64,000 nt of DNA, taken from positions 124,001 to 188,000 of the forward strand of contig CANFQX010000001.1 in NCBI GenBank assembly GCA_947449255.1, given 5' to 3'. How positions within the stretch are numbered: position 1 is the stretch's first letter; the number at the start of each line of letters is the position of its first letter. The stretch is from Pseudobdellovibrionaceae bacterium. GTDB lineage: Bacteria; Bdellovibrionota; Bdellovibrionia; Bdellovibrionales; Bdellovibrionaceae. The notes below the pieces were generated by a model, which worked only from the letters and a program-made list of their open reading frames with translations, was not told the origin of the DNA and made no database searches. The translations under genes and the position numbers were made by a program. Shown here piece by piece: positions 49,759 to 58,167 of this stretch.

Positions 49759-51187
49759 GAGTCATGCCCCCGTATACGCGGTCGTTGGCACGAAACTCAT
49801 TCAGAAATGCAGATTTGTTATAATTTTCATCCTGCACACCGAGGACATCTCCGCCCAATACAAGTGTCCATTTTGGGTATGGATAAAACTGAATTTCAGT
49901 TTTGAGCAAAGATCCTCTTTGTATATAATCATATATATATTGAATGCTGGTTTTTACAGGCCGATGTTGAATTGTTCCTAAAAGTCCTTCGATTTTGATT
50001 TGTGCCGCATCAGTAAATTTCATTCGTGAATCAAACATCGTGAAGGAATCAGGATTGCCATTGCTTGTGATATCTTGGATATCACCGCCAATCGCTTTGA
50101 TCGTCTCTAATTGCAGATCAACTGGAATTTGAAAAATATTTGACAAGGAAAAATCAATTGCGGTAGCAAAGACCTGAATTGGATTTAACTTCTGTATCGA
50201 CATGTCCTCAGCGGGCGATTTAGCAATTGGATCATCTTGTAAATAAGAAATGGACGCCTTCATTTTTTTAAATGTATATCCCATATCGAGCGAGCCAATT
50301 TTGTGCTGAGTCAGCTTTGGCGTCACGGTAACATCAATCTTATCACTTGAAACAGATTTATACGCGGCTCTCTGAAGTATCAATTCATTCACAGGTAAAT
50401 ATCCTGCTGAAAACACAATCCACGGGCCGTGTTCTTTCTGACCAAAACGGCTCATGAAGGCCACGCCACCATTTTTAATGATTTCAAGTTGATCTGGGAC
50501 ATTCAACTTGTATGAAATGATATTGATATTGCTGTTAAAATCATAATTCCGAGACGGAGGACGATACCACCTTGTGTCTGCAGCCAAACCTCCCTTATCT
50601 TCCCTGACATCAGGACCCAAGTTGGGGATATTGATGGTGGTTCCAAAAAGTAGAACTTCCCATCCTGCTCTTTCGTATTCTAGGAAAAGTCCCGTCAGGC
50701 CTGCCTGCTCAGGACGAAGTGCATCCATTGTATACACGGACTGCCACAGGCCGAGATTCCAACGACGATCGACCTCACTCCATTCTTTTTTCTTTCGTCC
50801 GAGGCTAACCTTGGCAGGGCTGCCGTGAGTTTCCATAAAGGCCTCATGAACCATCACATGAGATTGCCCCTTGGTAAAAAAAGTTCCCGCAGAAGTGTCC
50901 GTAAAAAAATTAAACCAGGAAGTTTCTTTTGTGAGATTAATACGAGTGGAGAGCAACTGACTGTGAGTCAAATCCGGAACTTCAGGAAGAGCCGTCAAAT
51001 ATTGCATCTCCTCGACACGGATCTGCCCATGAAAATCAACAGATTTTGAAGGAGATGTTTCAAAGCTATTTTGGATGACACTCTTCACTTGATCAAATTG
51101 CGCCACTGATCGTGTGGATTCAATTTTAGAATCTGGTGTCATGGATATGCCCGCAAGCACACCCGCAAGATAAGTTCGACCTCTCAC
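49748..51187 (-). CDS. Probable outer-membrane barrel protein (module copy 2)
   Basis: LGRKKKEWSEVDRRWNLGLWQSVYTMDALRPEQAGLTGLF shared with 14532-15920; C-terminal Phe (GGMTHVF). Confidence 0.73.
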   Translation of the reverse strand: MRGRTYLAGVLAGISMTPDSKIESTRSVAQFDQVKSVIQNSFETSPSKSVDFHGQIRVEEMQYLTALPEVPDLTHSQLLSTRINLTKETSWFNFFTDTSAGTFFTKGQSHVMVHEAFMETHGSPAKVSLGRKKKEWSEVDRRWNLGLWQSVYTMDALRPEQAGLTGLFLEYERAGWEVLLFGTTINIPNLGPDVREDKGGLAADTRWYRPPSRNYDFNSNINIISYKLNVPDQLEIIKNGGVAFMSRFGQKEHGPWIVFSAGYLPVNELILQRAAYKSVSSDKIDVTVTPKLTQHKIGSLDMGYTFKKMKASISYLQDDPIAKSPAEDMSIQKLNPIQVFATAIDFSLSNIFQIPVDLQLETIKAIGGDIQDITSNGNPDSFTMFDSRMKFTDAAQIKIEGLLGTIQHRPVKTSIQYIYDYIQRGSLLKTEIQFYPYPKWTLVLGGDVLGVQDENYNKSAFLNEFRANDRVYGGMTHVF

Positions 51188-51493
51188 AAATCCTCTACCT
51201 TCGTTGTTTGGGGGACAGAAAATAGGATAACCAGAGAGGAGTCAACGGGACCCCGTGTCCAATACCCGTCAGATACAATACAATCGTTTTAAAACAAAAA
51301 CACGATCGCTAATTGAAAAAATTTCTCTAAAAAAAAACGTCGTAATTTCAACAACTTGAATAGTGACAAGGGACGCCACAAAAAAACACAAAACTCCTCT
51401 GCAATGCAGCGAAATATTTCCAATGTTTGCACCAAGCCCTGAGCACCCTTAGACTTTCAACAGCGTTCGTAAAATCAATGAAGGGGCAAAACA

Positions 51494-52297
51494 ATGATTC
51501 AGCTGGAAAATCTTTTAGTGCAAATGTGGGCAGATTATTGCAAAATCAATCCTGAAGCTAAGCGCGTCTTTGACGTCCTGACCGCCGAAGGGGAACAGAT
51601 CCTCAATGATCACATTGCCTTGCGCACTTTCAATCACCCTCGCCTGGGAATTTCTTCGCTTTCAAAGCACTTCATGGACCTGGGCTATGAAATCGCTGAT
51701 CAAGAATACGTCTTCACTGAAAAAAAACTTTTTGCTAAACATTTTATGCCCCCCAATGAAAGCCTTCCTAAAATATTCATCAGTGAACTTGAACTTGAAA
51801 AAGTTTCTCCCTTTGTTCGAGAGTCCGTCAATAAACTCATCGACCAATTAGATTCATCCGTGATTGAAAGCGCAAGCTTTGCCATGTCAGGCCGACCTTG
51901 GGATCTCAGCTATGAACTTTATTCTCAATTAGCAAAGGAAAGTGAATATGCTTCTTGGGTTGCAGCCTTCGGCTTTAGACCCAATCACTTCACAGTCAGC
52001 ATCAACAATTTGAAAAAATATTCAGACATTAAGACTTTAAATTCATTTTTAAAATCAAAGGGATTTATTCTGAATTCATTCGGTGGAGAAATCAAAGGAA
52101 CACCTGAAGAGCACTTAGAGCAAAGCTCCACAATGGCTTCAGAAATTGCCGTGAGTTTCAGTGATGGAACCCATAAAATTCCAGGCTGCTACTATGAATT
52201 TGCAAAGCGCTACCCACAAGCTGACGGTAAACTTTATCAAGGATTTATAGCCAAATCTGCTGACAAAATTTTTGAAAGCACAAATCAACTCAAATAA
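51494..52297 (+). CDS. DUF1338-family protein (2-oxoadipate dioxygenase/decarboxylase-like)
   Basis: DHIALRTFNHP, RPNHFTVSINNL, QSSTMASEIAVSFSDGTHKIPGCYYEFAKRY. Confidence 0.82.
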   Translation: MIQLENLLVQMWADYCKINPEAKRVFDVLTAEGEQILNDHIALRTFNHPRLGISSLSKHFMDLGYEIADQEYVFTEKKLFAKHFMPPNESLPKIFISELELEKVSPFVRESVNKLIDQLDSSVIESASFAMSGRPWDLSYELYSQLAKESEYASWVAAFGFRPNHFTVSINNLKKYSDIKTLNSFLKSKGFILNSFGGEIKGTPEEHLEQSSTMASEIAVSFSDGTHKIPGCYYEFAKRYPQADGKLYQGFIAKSADKIFESTNQLK

Positions 52298-52321
52298 ATA
52301 ACCTCATAAAATTAACTTTGG

Positions 52322-52346
52322 CCTCAAGCGCACGATGCGCTTGAGG
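52322..52346. terminator. Perfect 11-bp stem hairpin between convergent genes
   Basis: CCTCAAGCGCA-CGA-TGCGCTTGAGG. Confidence 0.55.
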
Positions 52347-52471
52347 AAGGCCGCACAGGATGGCCATAGGATCGAACACCCAAGAGCAGCTGCAAAAAAC
52401 CACTTAAAAATTTAAAGCACTATTTTGCAAGAGTTTTTGATAAGTTTTAAAAACGACTTTTAAAGAATAAT

Positions 52472-53125
52472 TTAGGCCACTTTTTTAATGATATAATTAA
52501 AAGTATCTTGGTCGGATTCTTGAGTTTTCCAGTTCTTGTGAGTTTCTAAAAAAATTTTAGCCAACTGCGAATCAAACTGCGTTCCCGAGCACCGCTTAAT
52601 TTCTGCATAGACAACATCATCAGGCATACCCTGGCGATAAGAACGTGTAAAGGACATGGCGTCGTAAGTGTCGACAACTAAAACCACCCTAGCTAGAAGG
52701 GGAATCTCATCGCCTATTTTCTTATCTGGATATCCGGCTCCGTCATACCGTTCATGATGTCCCCGAATTGAAGGCAAAATTTGTTTTACAAAGTCATGAA
52801 AAGCTAAAGGTTGAATAATATTTTCACTCATTTCAGGATGGGTCTTCATGATCTCAAATTCATCCAGATCCAGGCGCCCAGGCTTTGTGATGATTGATTG
52901 AGCGATGCCTATTTTTCCAATGTCATGGAATAGACCAGCAAATTCTGCCAACTTTTGTTCATAGGGATTTAAGCCAGCATCACGAGCTAGCTTGCGTGAA
53001 AATTCAGCGACCCGACAGCAATGAGCATAGGTGGAGGGATCTACCAGTTTAAAGGCCTGCATCAGAGATTGAGCGGACTCATAAATCCAATCTGGAATAT
53101 CACCCCATTGTGAACTCACCGGCAC
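52472..53125 (-). CDS. HD-GYP-type phosphohydrolase
   Basis: LFHDIGKIGI, HHERYDGAGYPDKKIGDEIPLLARVVLVVDTYDAM. Confidence 0.88.
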   Translation of the reverse strand: MPVSSQWGDIPDWIYESAQSLMQAFKLVDPSTYAHCCRVAEFSRKLARDAGLNPYEQKLAEFAGLFHDIGKIGIAQSIITKPGRLDLDEFEIMKTHPEMSENIIQPLAFHDFVKQILPSIRGHHERYDGAGYPDKKIGDEIPLLARVVLVVDTYDAMSFTRSYRQGMPDDVVYAEIKRCSGTQFDSQLAKIFLETHKNWKTQESDQDTFNYIIKKVA

Positions 53126-53279
53126 CCCATTTCTTTCCGTACTCTCTTTCGGCTTTTTCCCGCACCAACATAAGCATAAGTTGTTTAAATTTGTTTAAAT
53201 TTATTATCTCTATTCACTTTTCCAGCATTTTTTTAAGGACTTTAATCTCAATTTGAGATTTGTTTTTTAGAATTCGCAC

Positions 53280-55358
53280 TCAAAAGTTTAAACCAAGTCC
53301 CATTGTGCCGTAAAAGGCATTGATTTCGGCTTTTTGTGCTGTGGTTGCCTGTAAAAAGGCAAAGCGCTTCACGCCAAACCCCGCCTCGCCGTAAAAAGTA
53401 TCCGACCAAAGAACTTTCCCATGAAAGTTCAAAGCTAAAGTTGAGTTCAATTCGATACTGGCGTCTAAGGGCTTGAAATAATAAATAAACTCCATATCTA
53501 CCCATTTGGGATATCTCATCAAGGGTACGATGTTAAAAAGATTATCAAAGACCAAGGGCATTGAACGAGCCCAAAAACCACCCACACCAATCATGCCAGC
53601 TTTCAAATTTCCAAAGGCAAAATCTTGATGACTGGCAATAATGCCAACAGCTTCATCTCGCCCCCACAATCCAGGAGTTGCGCGAAATTTCAAATCTATA
53701 ACTGTCGCACTCAAACCTCCAAGTTCACCAGCCGCATTGATAGGAAGTTGACTTAAAGACTGAAAATACTTTGCTGTGAGCCCCCAGCGCTGCCTTGAAA
53801 TATAATAGTTTGTCCAGCCAAATAGATCCTCAAACCACTGACTATAGGCAATCTCTCCCAAAACAACTCCATTTCCAGAAGCTGTAATTGCAGACAATCG
53901 CGTGGAAATTTCGCGAGGATAGCCTTTATACAATTCAATATAAGATCTATAGTTCTTGTCTTGAAAATTGACGTTGAGATAGGCCCGATTGATCTGCCCA
54001 CGATGGAGGGCTTTAAAATTCCAATAAAAATGCCGATTGTCTTTAGGATCAACCTCCACAGAATTTTCATCTGAAGTCACCTTCACCCAGGCCTGTTTTC
54101 GGCCCTCCAATATAACCCCATCGATATAAGTTCCCCGGGGAGTTTTCCGATGCAAATGCACTCGCGCCTGACGCAATGGAATCCGAGTCATTTCAAACCG
54201 CTGTTTAAAAAGCCCACCACCTTGCCCAGGCAAATACACTTTCGAGTCGCGAGCCTGAATCTCAGTTTCCCAATACTGTCGATTGTCCTTAATTGTGGCT
54301 TCAAAGCCCATTAATTTTGTTAAAGCCCCTTCTTCATCAACTTTCTTGATAAGATTGACATTTCCGATAGGTTTGGTCTCATACCCCACAATTCTAATAA
54401 CATCTGCTTGATCCGTATCAACAATGTCCATCAATTTCAGTGGCGAGGGCATGGCGATGAACTCATAGGATTCCCCATTGATCAGCTCGGCGAAGAAGGA
54501 AGTGCTTTGATTTGTCGCAACGACTATATTCTGTTTTAGGGGAGCGCTTTCACCATTTAAAATCACTCTGGGCGTTTTGTTTTTTAAGCCAATTTTTTCA
54601 AAATTCAGCCCTTGTTTGGTTTTCTTCAGACCATAATACTGAGAACAAAATTTTGTAGTCCCTTGAGCCTGTTGATTTGAAATACAGAACCGAAAGCTTG
54701 ATTTGGTCCTGAAAAGAAACCCCTCTTTTTCGATATCTAAAATCGCGAAGGTGGAGGACGGCAAGGCCTGTGTACTCTTTTTTTGCAGCCCCGCTTCAGT
54801 CATCTTTTTGCGCCACTGAGACTGCACTCCTGACCATCTTTCAAGCTCCTCTGTCGAGATCACTTTTTTCCAAATAACTTCGCCATTTTTTGCAATCATC
54901 TCAAGCGTTCCTGACCCCATCAATGGCTCAGGCCATGACATCACCAAGGCTAATTTTTCGGATTCTTCCTTACTGAGCAAGTTTTTCATCAACGGGTGCA
55001 GTTTCTGCAAAGCAGTTATATTGAAGGCAAAAGTTGAATCACTGATATTTAGATTGCCTAATTTGAGTTGGGTTCCGTCAGTGGAAAGCTCATATTCAAA
55101 TTCAAGAGGAGGCAAAACCAAACCATTGTCTAATTGGTCAAAATAAGTCTGGGCATTAAAATCACTCTGAGAGCTCAACTTCAAAGAGGGCTTAGGCGTC
55201 TGCTGAGGAGAAGATTTTTTAAAGCTTGAATCTGTTAACGGACCGCTGGACTTGCTTGATGAATTTGAGGTTTGGTTTAAATTTTGGCTTTGGATGGCTT
55301 TTCCAAATGAACTTGCTCCAAAATTGAGAACACAAATAAAAAAAAGTAATTTCCCCAC
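53280..55358 (-). CDS. Surface/outer-membrane hypothetical protein, paralogue of 33820-35625
   Basis: Shared N-terminal and central motifs; C-terminal strand-rich region ending GLGLNF. Confidence 0.68.
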   Translation of the reverse strand: MGKLLFFICVLNFGASSFGKAIQSQNLNQTSNSSSKSSGPLTDSSFKKSSPQQTPKPSLKLSSQSDFNAQTYFDQLDNGLVLPPLEFEYELSTDGTQLKLGNLNISDSTFAFNITALQKLHPLMKNLLSKEESEKLALVMSWPEPLMGSGTLEMIAKNGEVIWKKVISTEELERWSGVQSQWRKKMTEAGLQKKSTQALPSSTFAILDIEKEGFLFRTKSSFRFCISNQQAQGTTKFCSQYYGLKKTKQGLNFEKIGLKNKTPRVILNGESAPLKQNIVVATNQSTSFFAELINGESYEFIAMPSPLKLMDIVDTDQADVIRIVGYETKPIGNVNLIKKVDEEGALTKLMGFEATIKDNRQYWETEIQARDSKVYLPGQGGGLFKQRFEMTRIPLRQARVHLHRKTPRGTYIDGVILEGRKQAWVKVTSDENSVEVDPKDNRHFYWNFKALHRGQINRAYLNVNFQDKNYRSYIELYKGYPREISTRLSAITASGNGVVLGEIAYSQWFEDLFGWTNYYISRQRWGLTAKYFQSLSQLPINAAGELGGLSATVIDLKFRATPGLWGRDEAVGIIASHQDFAFGNLKAGMIGVGGFWARSMPLVFDNLFNIVPLMRYPKWVDMEFIYYFKPLDASIELNSTLALNFHGKVLWSDTFYGEAGFGVKRFAFLQATTAQKAEINAFYGTMGLGLNF

Positions 55359-55518
55359 TATTGGCCCTCTGTCATCTCATTGAACATATACGCACAATAT
55401 AACAATAAACAACTAAGTGCAGACTAACAATTCAAAACATTGGACTGAGCGATTATTTGGGTTTATAGGTGGACTGGATTTAGGTTCTTGAATAGTTATA
55501 AAGTTTTTTAGGAGTTTT

Positions 55519-56241
55519 ATGTCTTCCGCCCGAACTATCTACCATATGAAATTAGATCAAATCATTGATCACACACCGACGGTCCGAGAGCTCGTCTTAA
55601 AAACGGACTCCCCCTCAGATTTTTCCTTTAAAGCCGGTCAGTTTGTCATGCTCAACGTCCCTCAAGGCGAGGCAAAGCCCGCTTTGCGAGCTTATTCAAT
55701 AGCTTCCGAAGAACAAATTAAAAAAGGCTTTCGACTTTTGTTTAAGTTTGTCGATAATGGAGTCGCATCAAACTTCGTCTGGGGTCTCACCGGAGGAGAA
55801 GTCTTAAATTTTACTGGACCTTTTGGGAAGGTCTTTTTTCAAGAGCCGCCAACAGAGCAAATCATTTTTCTTAATACCGGCACCGGACTTTCGCAACACC
55901 TGTGCTATTTGCTATCTAAAAAGGCGCAATTTCCAAATTTAAAATATCGAATGCTTTTCGGCGTGCGCAGCGAACAAGACATGTACTTTAAGCCACAGCT
56001 GGATGCTTTAGCCAAGGAGCTCAACGACTTTCAATATGAATTTGTTTTGAGTCGACCCAGTGAAAACTGGCAAGGTAAAAAAGGCTACGTTCAAAACTTT
56101 ATGGCCGATTTTGATTATAAAAATATTCCTAGCACATTTTATCTCTGTGGAAATGGCGGCATGATCAAAGAAGTCAAACATCAGCTCCTCGAATTGGATG
56201 GACTTGAAAAATCGCAAATTTGGGCTGAAGCTTTTGACTAA
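55519..56241 (+). CDS. FAD/NAD(P)-binding ferredoxin reductase-like oxidoreductase
   Basis: AGQFVMLNVP, RAYSIASEE, IIFLNTGTGLSQHLCYL, STFYLCGNGGMIKEVKHQL. Confidence 0.78.
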   Translation: MSSARTIYHMKLDQIIDHTPTVRELVLKTDSPSDFSFKAGQFVMLNVPQGEAKPALRAYSIASEEQIKKGFRLLFKFVDNGVASNFVWGLTGGEVLNFTGPFGKVFFQEPPTEQIIFLNTGTGLSQHLCYLLSKKAQFPNLKYRMLFGVRSEQDMYFKPQLDALAKELNDFQYEFVLSRPSENWQGKKGYVQNFMADFDYKNIPSTFYLCGNGGMIKEVKHQLLELDGLEKSQIWAEAFD

Positions 56242-57190
56242 AAAAAAAGCTATCTTAGAATTGATTTTTGCAGGTTGCCTTTGGGGATTCGGATTTGTAG
56301 CTGCAGTCTGGGCTCTTGAGGCCTTTACTCCAGCTGAAATCTTAATTTATCGCTTTCTTATAGCCTCAGTGATTGGCGAATTGCTTTATTTAGTTGTTCG
56401 AGGTCCAAATCTTAAATCTGCAAAAAGTGATTTTTTAAAAGCACTCCCCGCTGGGGCAATTTTAGGCGGGCTCCTTCTACTCCAAACCATAGGATTAAAA
56501 TCCACGACAGCTACAAAAAGTGGTTTCATCACCAGCCTTTATGTAATTTTAGTTCCGCTATTTAACTCTTGGTTTTTAAAAAGTGCTCAATGCTGGCAAA
56601 ATTTTGTTTTTGCCCTCTTTGCTTTATTTGGAACATTTATTTTAGTGGATGCCAATTTTAATAATTTTAACAACGGCGACCTATGGACCTTTGGATGTGC
56701 CATTTTTGCAACTTTTCATATCATCTACATCGGAAAAATTTCCGGCAAAATTGGCAATTCATTTCGATTTAACAATTTTCAATCTTTTTGGAGTTTGATG
56801 ATACTCCTTCCGCTTTTATTTTTTCAAGATTCTATCTCTTGGAAGATTCCCAATATTCGAGTTTGGGCTGGAATTTTTTCTTTAGGACTGGGCTCTAGCG
56901 TGATTGCATTTTATATTCAAATTAGAGCCCAAAAAATTCTATCAGACAGCACGGCCAGTATGATTTTTTTATTAGAGTCACCCTTTGCTGCCCTTTTTGG
57001 CTTTTTATTGCTGAATGAACGTTTAAATTCATTTCAGATTTTAGGAGCCCTTATCATCCTTGTGGCCTCTATTTTACAAATTCTTTTTGACCCCTCCGCA
57101 AAGAATCCACCAGAGATAATATCAGAATCACGGCCCCAACAAGACCCGTCACCCATTCTGGCAAATGTAAAAAAGGATCTAACAACATGA
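56198..57190 (+). CDS. EamA/DMT-family transporter (TTG 56234 also possible start)
   Basis: Ten hydrophobic segments; LELIFAGCLWGFGFVAAVWALEAFTPAEILIYRF; LLESPFAALFGFLLLNERLNSFQILGALIIL. Confidence 0.85.
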   Translation: MDLKNRKFGLKLLTKKKAILELIFAGCLWGFGFVAAVWALEAFTPAEILIYRFLIASVIGELLYLVVRGPNLKSAKSDFLKALPAGAILGGLLLLQTIGLKSTTATKSGFITSLYVILVPLFNSWFLKSAQCWQNFVFALFALFGTFILVDANFNNFNNGDLWTFGCAIFATFHIIYIGKISGKIGNSFRFNNFQSFWSLMILLPLLFFQDSISWKIPNIRVWAGIFSLGLGSSVIAFYIQIRAQKILSDSTASMIFLLESPFAALFGFLLLNERLNSFQILGALIILVASILQILFDPSAKNPPEIISESRPQQDPSPILANVKKDLTT

Positions 57191-58097
57191 TCATTGCCAA
57201 GGTTCCAATAGCATAAAAAGCCCCATGCTCGAGATAAGCAAATTTAGATAGAGCATCTTTTTCAACAAACATAATTGTTAGACTTCGAACGAAAAAAGCA
57301 CCAATGCTCAGCCCAATCATAATAATGAACAAATTATGAGTGATGGCAAAAGCTCCCACAACGCCATCAAAACTGAATGAGGCATCTAAAACTTCTAAAT
57401 AAATAAACATCCCGGCACTGGCCCGATGGATGTCATTCATCGTCTCGCCGGAGGCCTCCATGAAGGCACCTATGCCATCAACTGCAACAAAAACAACAAG
57501 TCCTGCAATCCCCGCTTTGAGAAAGCTGAGGGCTTCCATCTGTGGTAAAAAAAGTGAAGTGATATAAATCACAAGCAAAGACACTGCCATTTCAATGGCT
57601 TCCACTTTGCCTAACAAAACGAATGGTTTCTCTATGACGGCAATCCAATGCTCTACTTTTTCTTCATCATAGAAATACTTCAGAGCCACCATCAATAAAA
57701 AAGAGCCACCAAAAGCAGCCACTTCCAAATGGGCTGATTTCATTAAATTTGCATATTCTTCGGGCCTTAAGGCTGCCATGACCAGGGCATTCCAGGGACC
57801 GATATGTCCGACAACAGCAACAATCAATAAAGGAAAGACCAATCGCATTCCAAAAACCGCAATAATCATCCCCCATGTTAAAAATCTGTGTCTCCAAATT
57901 GGGGTCATTTTTTTTAACACCAACGCATTCACGATGGCATTATCAAATGACAATGAGATCTCTAAGACAGCCAGCACCGAAGCAATAAATAAGGCTTCAA
58001 AGGCCTTCGCCTGGGTTTGTCCGTAATATTGACCAATAAAAAAAGCTGCGGCTAAGCCAAAAAAAGTAAAAATAAAAGAGCCCTTAAAGTATTTCAT
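57069..58097 (-). CDS. DUF475/TerC-like integral membrane protein
   Basis: VLEISLSFDNAIVNALVLKKMTPIWRHRFLTWGMIIAVFGMRLVFPLLIV; FSFDGVVGAFAITHNLFIIMIGLSIGA. Confidence 0.85.
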   Translation of the reverse strand: MKYFKGSFIFTFFGLAAAFFIGQYYGQTQAKAFEALFIASVLAVLEISLSFDNAIVNALVLKKMTPIWRHRFLTWGMIIAVFGMRLVFPLLIVAVVGHIGPWNALVMAALRPEEYANLMKSAHLEVAAFGGSFLLMVALKYFYDEEKVEHWIAVIEKPFVLLGKVEAIEMAVSLLVIYITSLFLPQMEALSFLKAGIAGLVVFVAVDGIGAFMEASGETMNDIHRASAGMFIYLEVLDASFSFDGVVGAFAITHNLFIIMIGLSIGAFFVRSLTIMFVEKDALSKFAYLEHGAFYAIGTLAMIMLLDPFLHLPEWVTGLVGAVILILSLVDSLRRGQKEFVK

Positions 58098-58167
58098 CCG
58101 AAGTGGTATCTCCTAAATATTAAAATTTTTATCATTTTCTAAATTGCCTCGGCTGGCAAAAAAAATA

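Noticed and set aside
49742-49981. 79-aa plus-strand ORF at the barrel/lipoprotein junction
   Set aside because: Antisense to the conserved 11-nt overlap and barrel C-terminus
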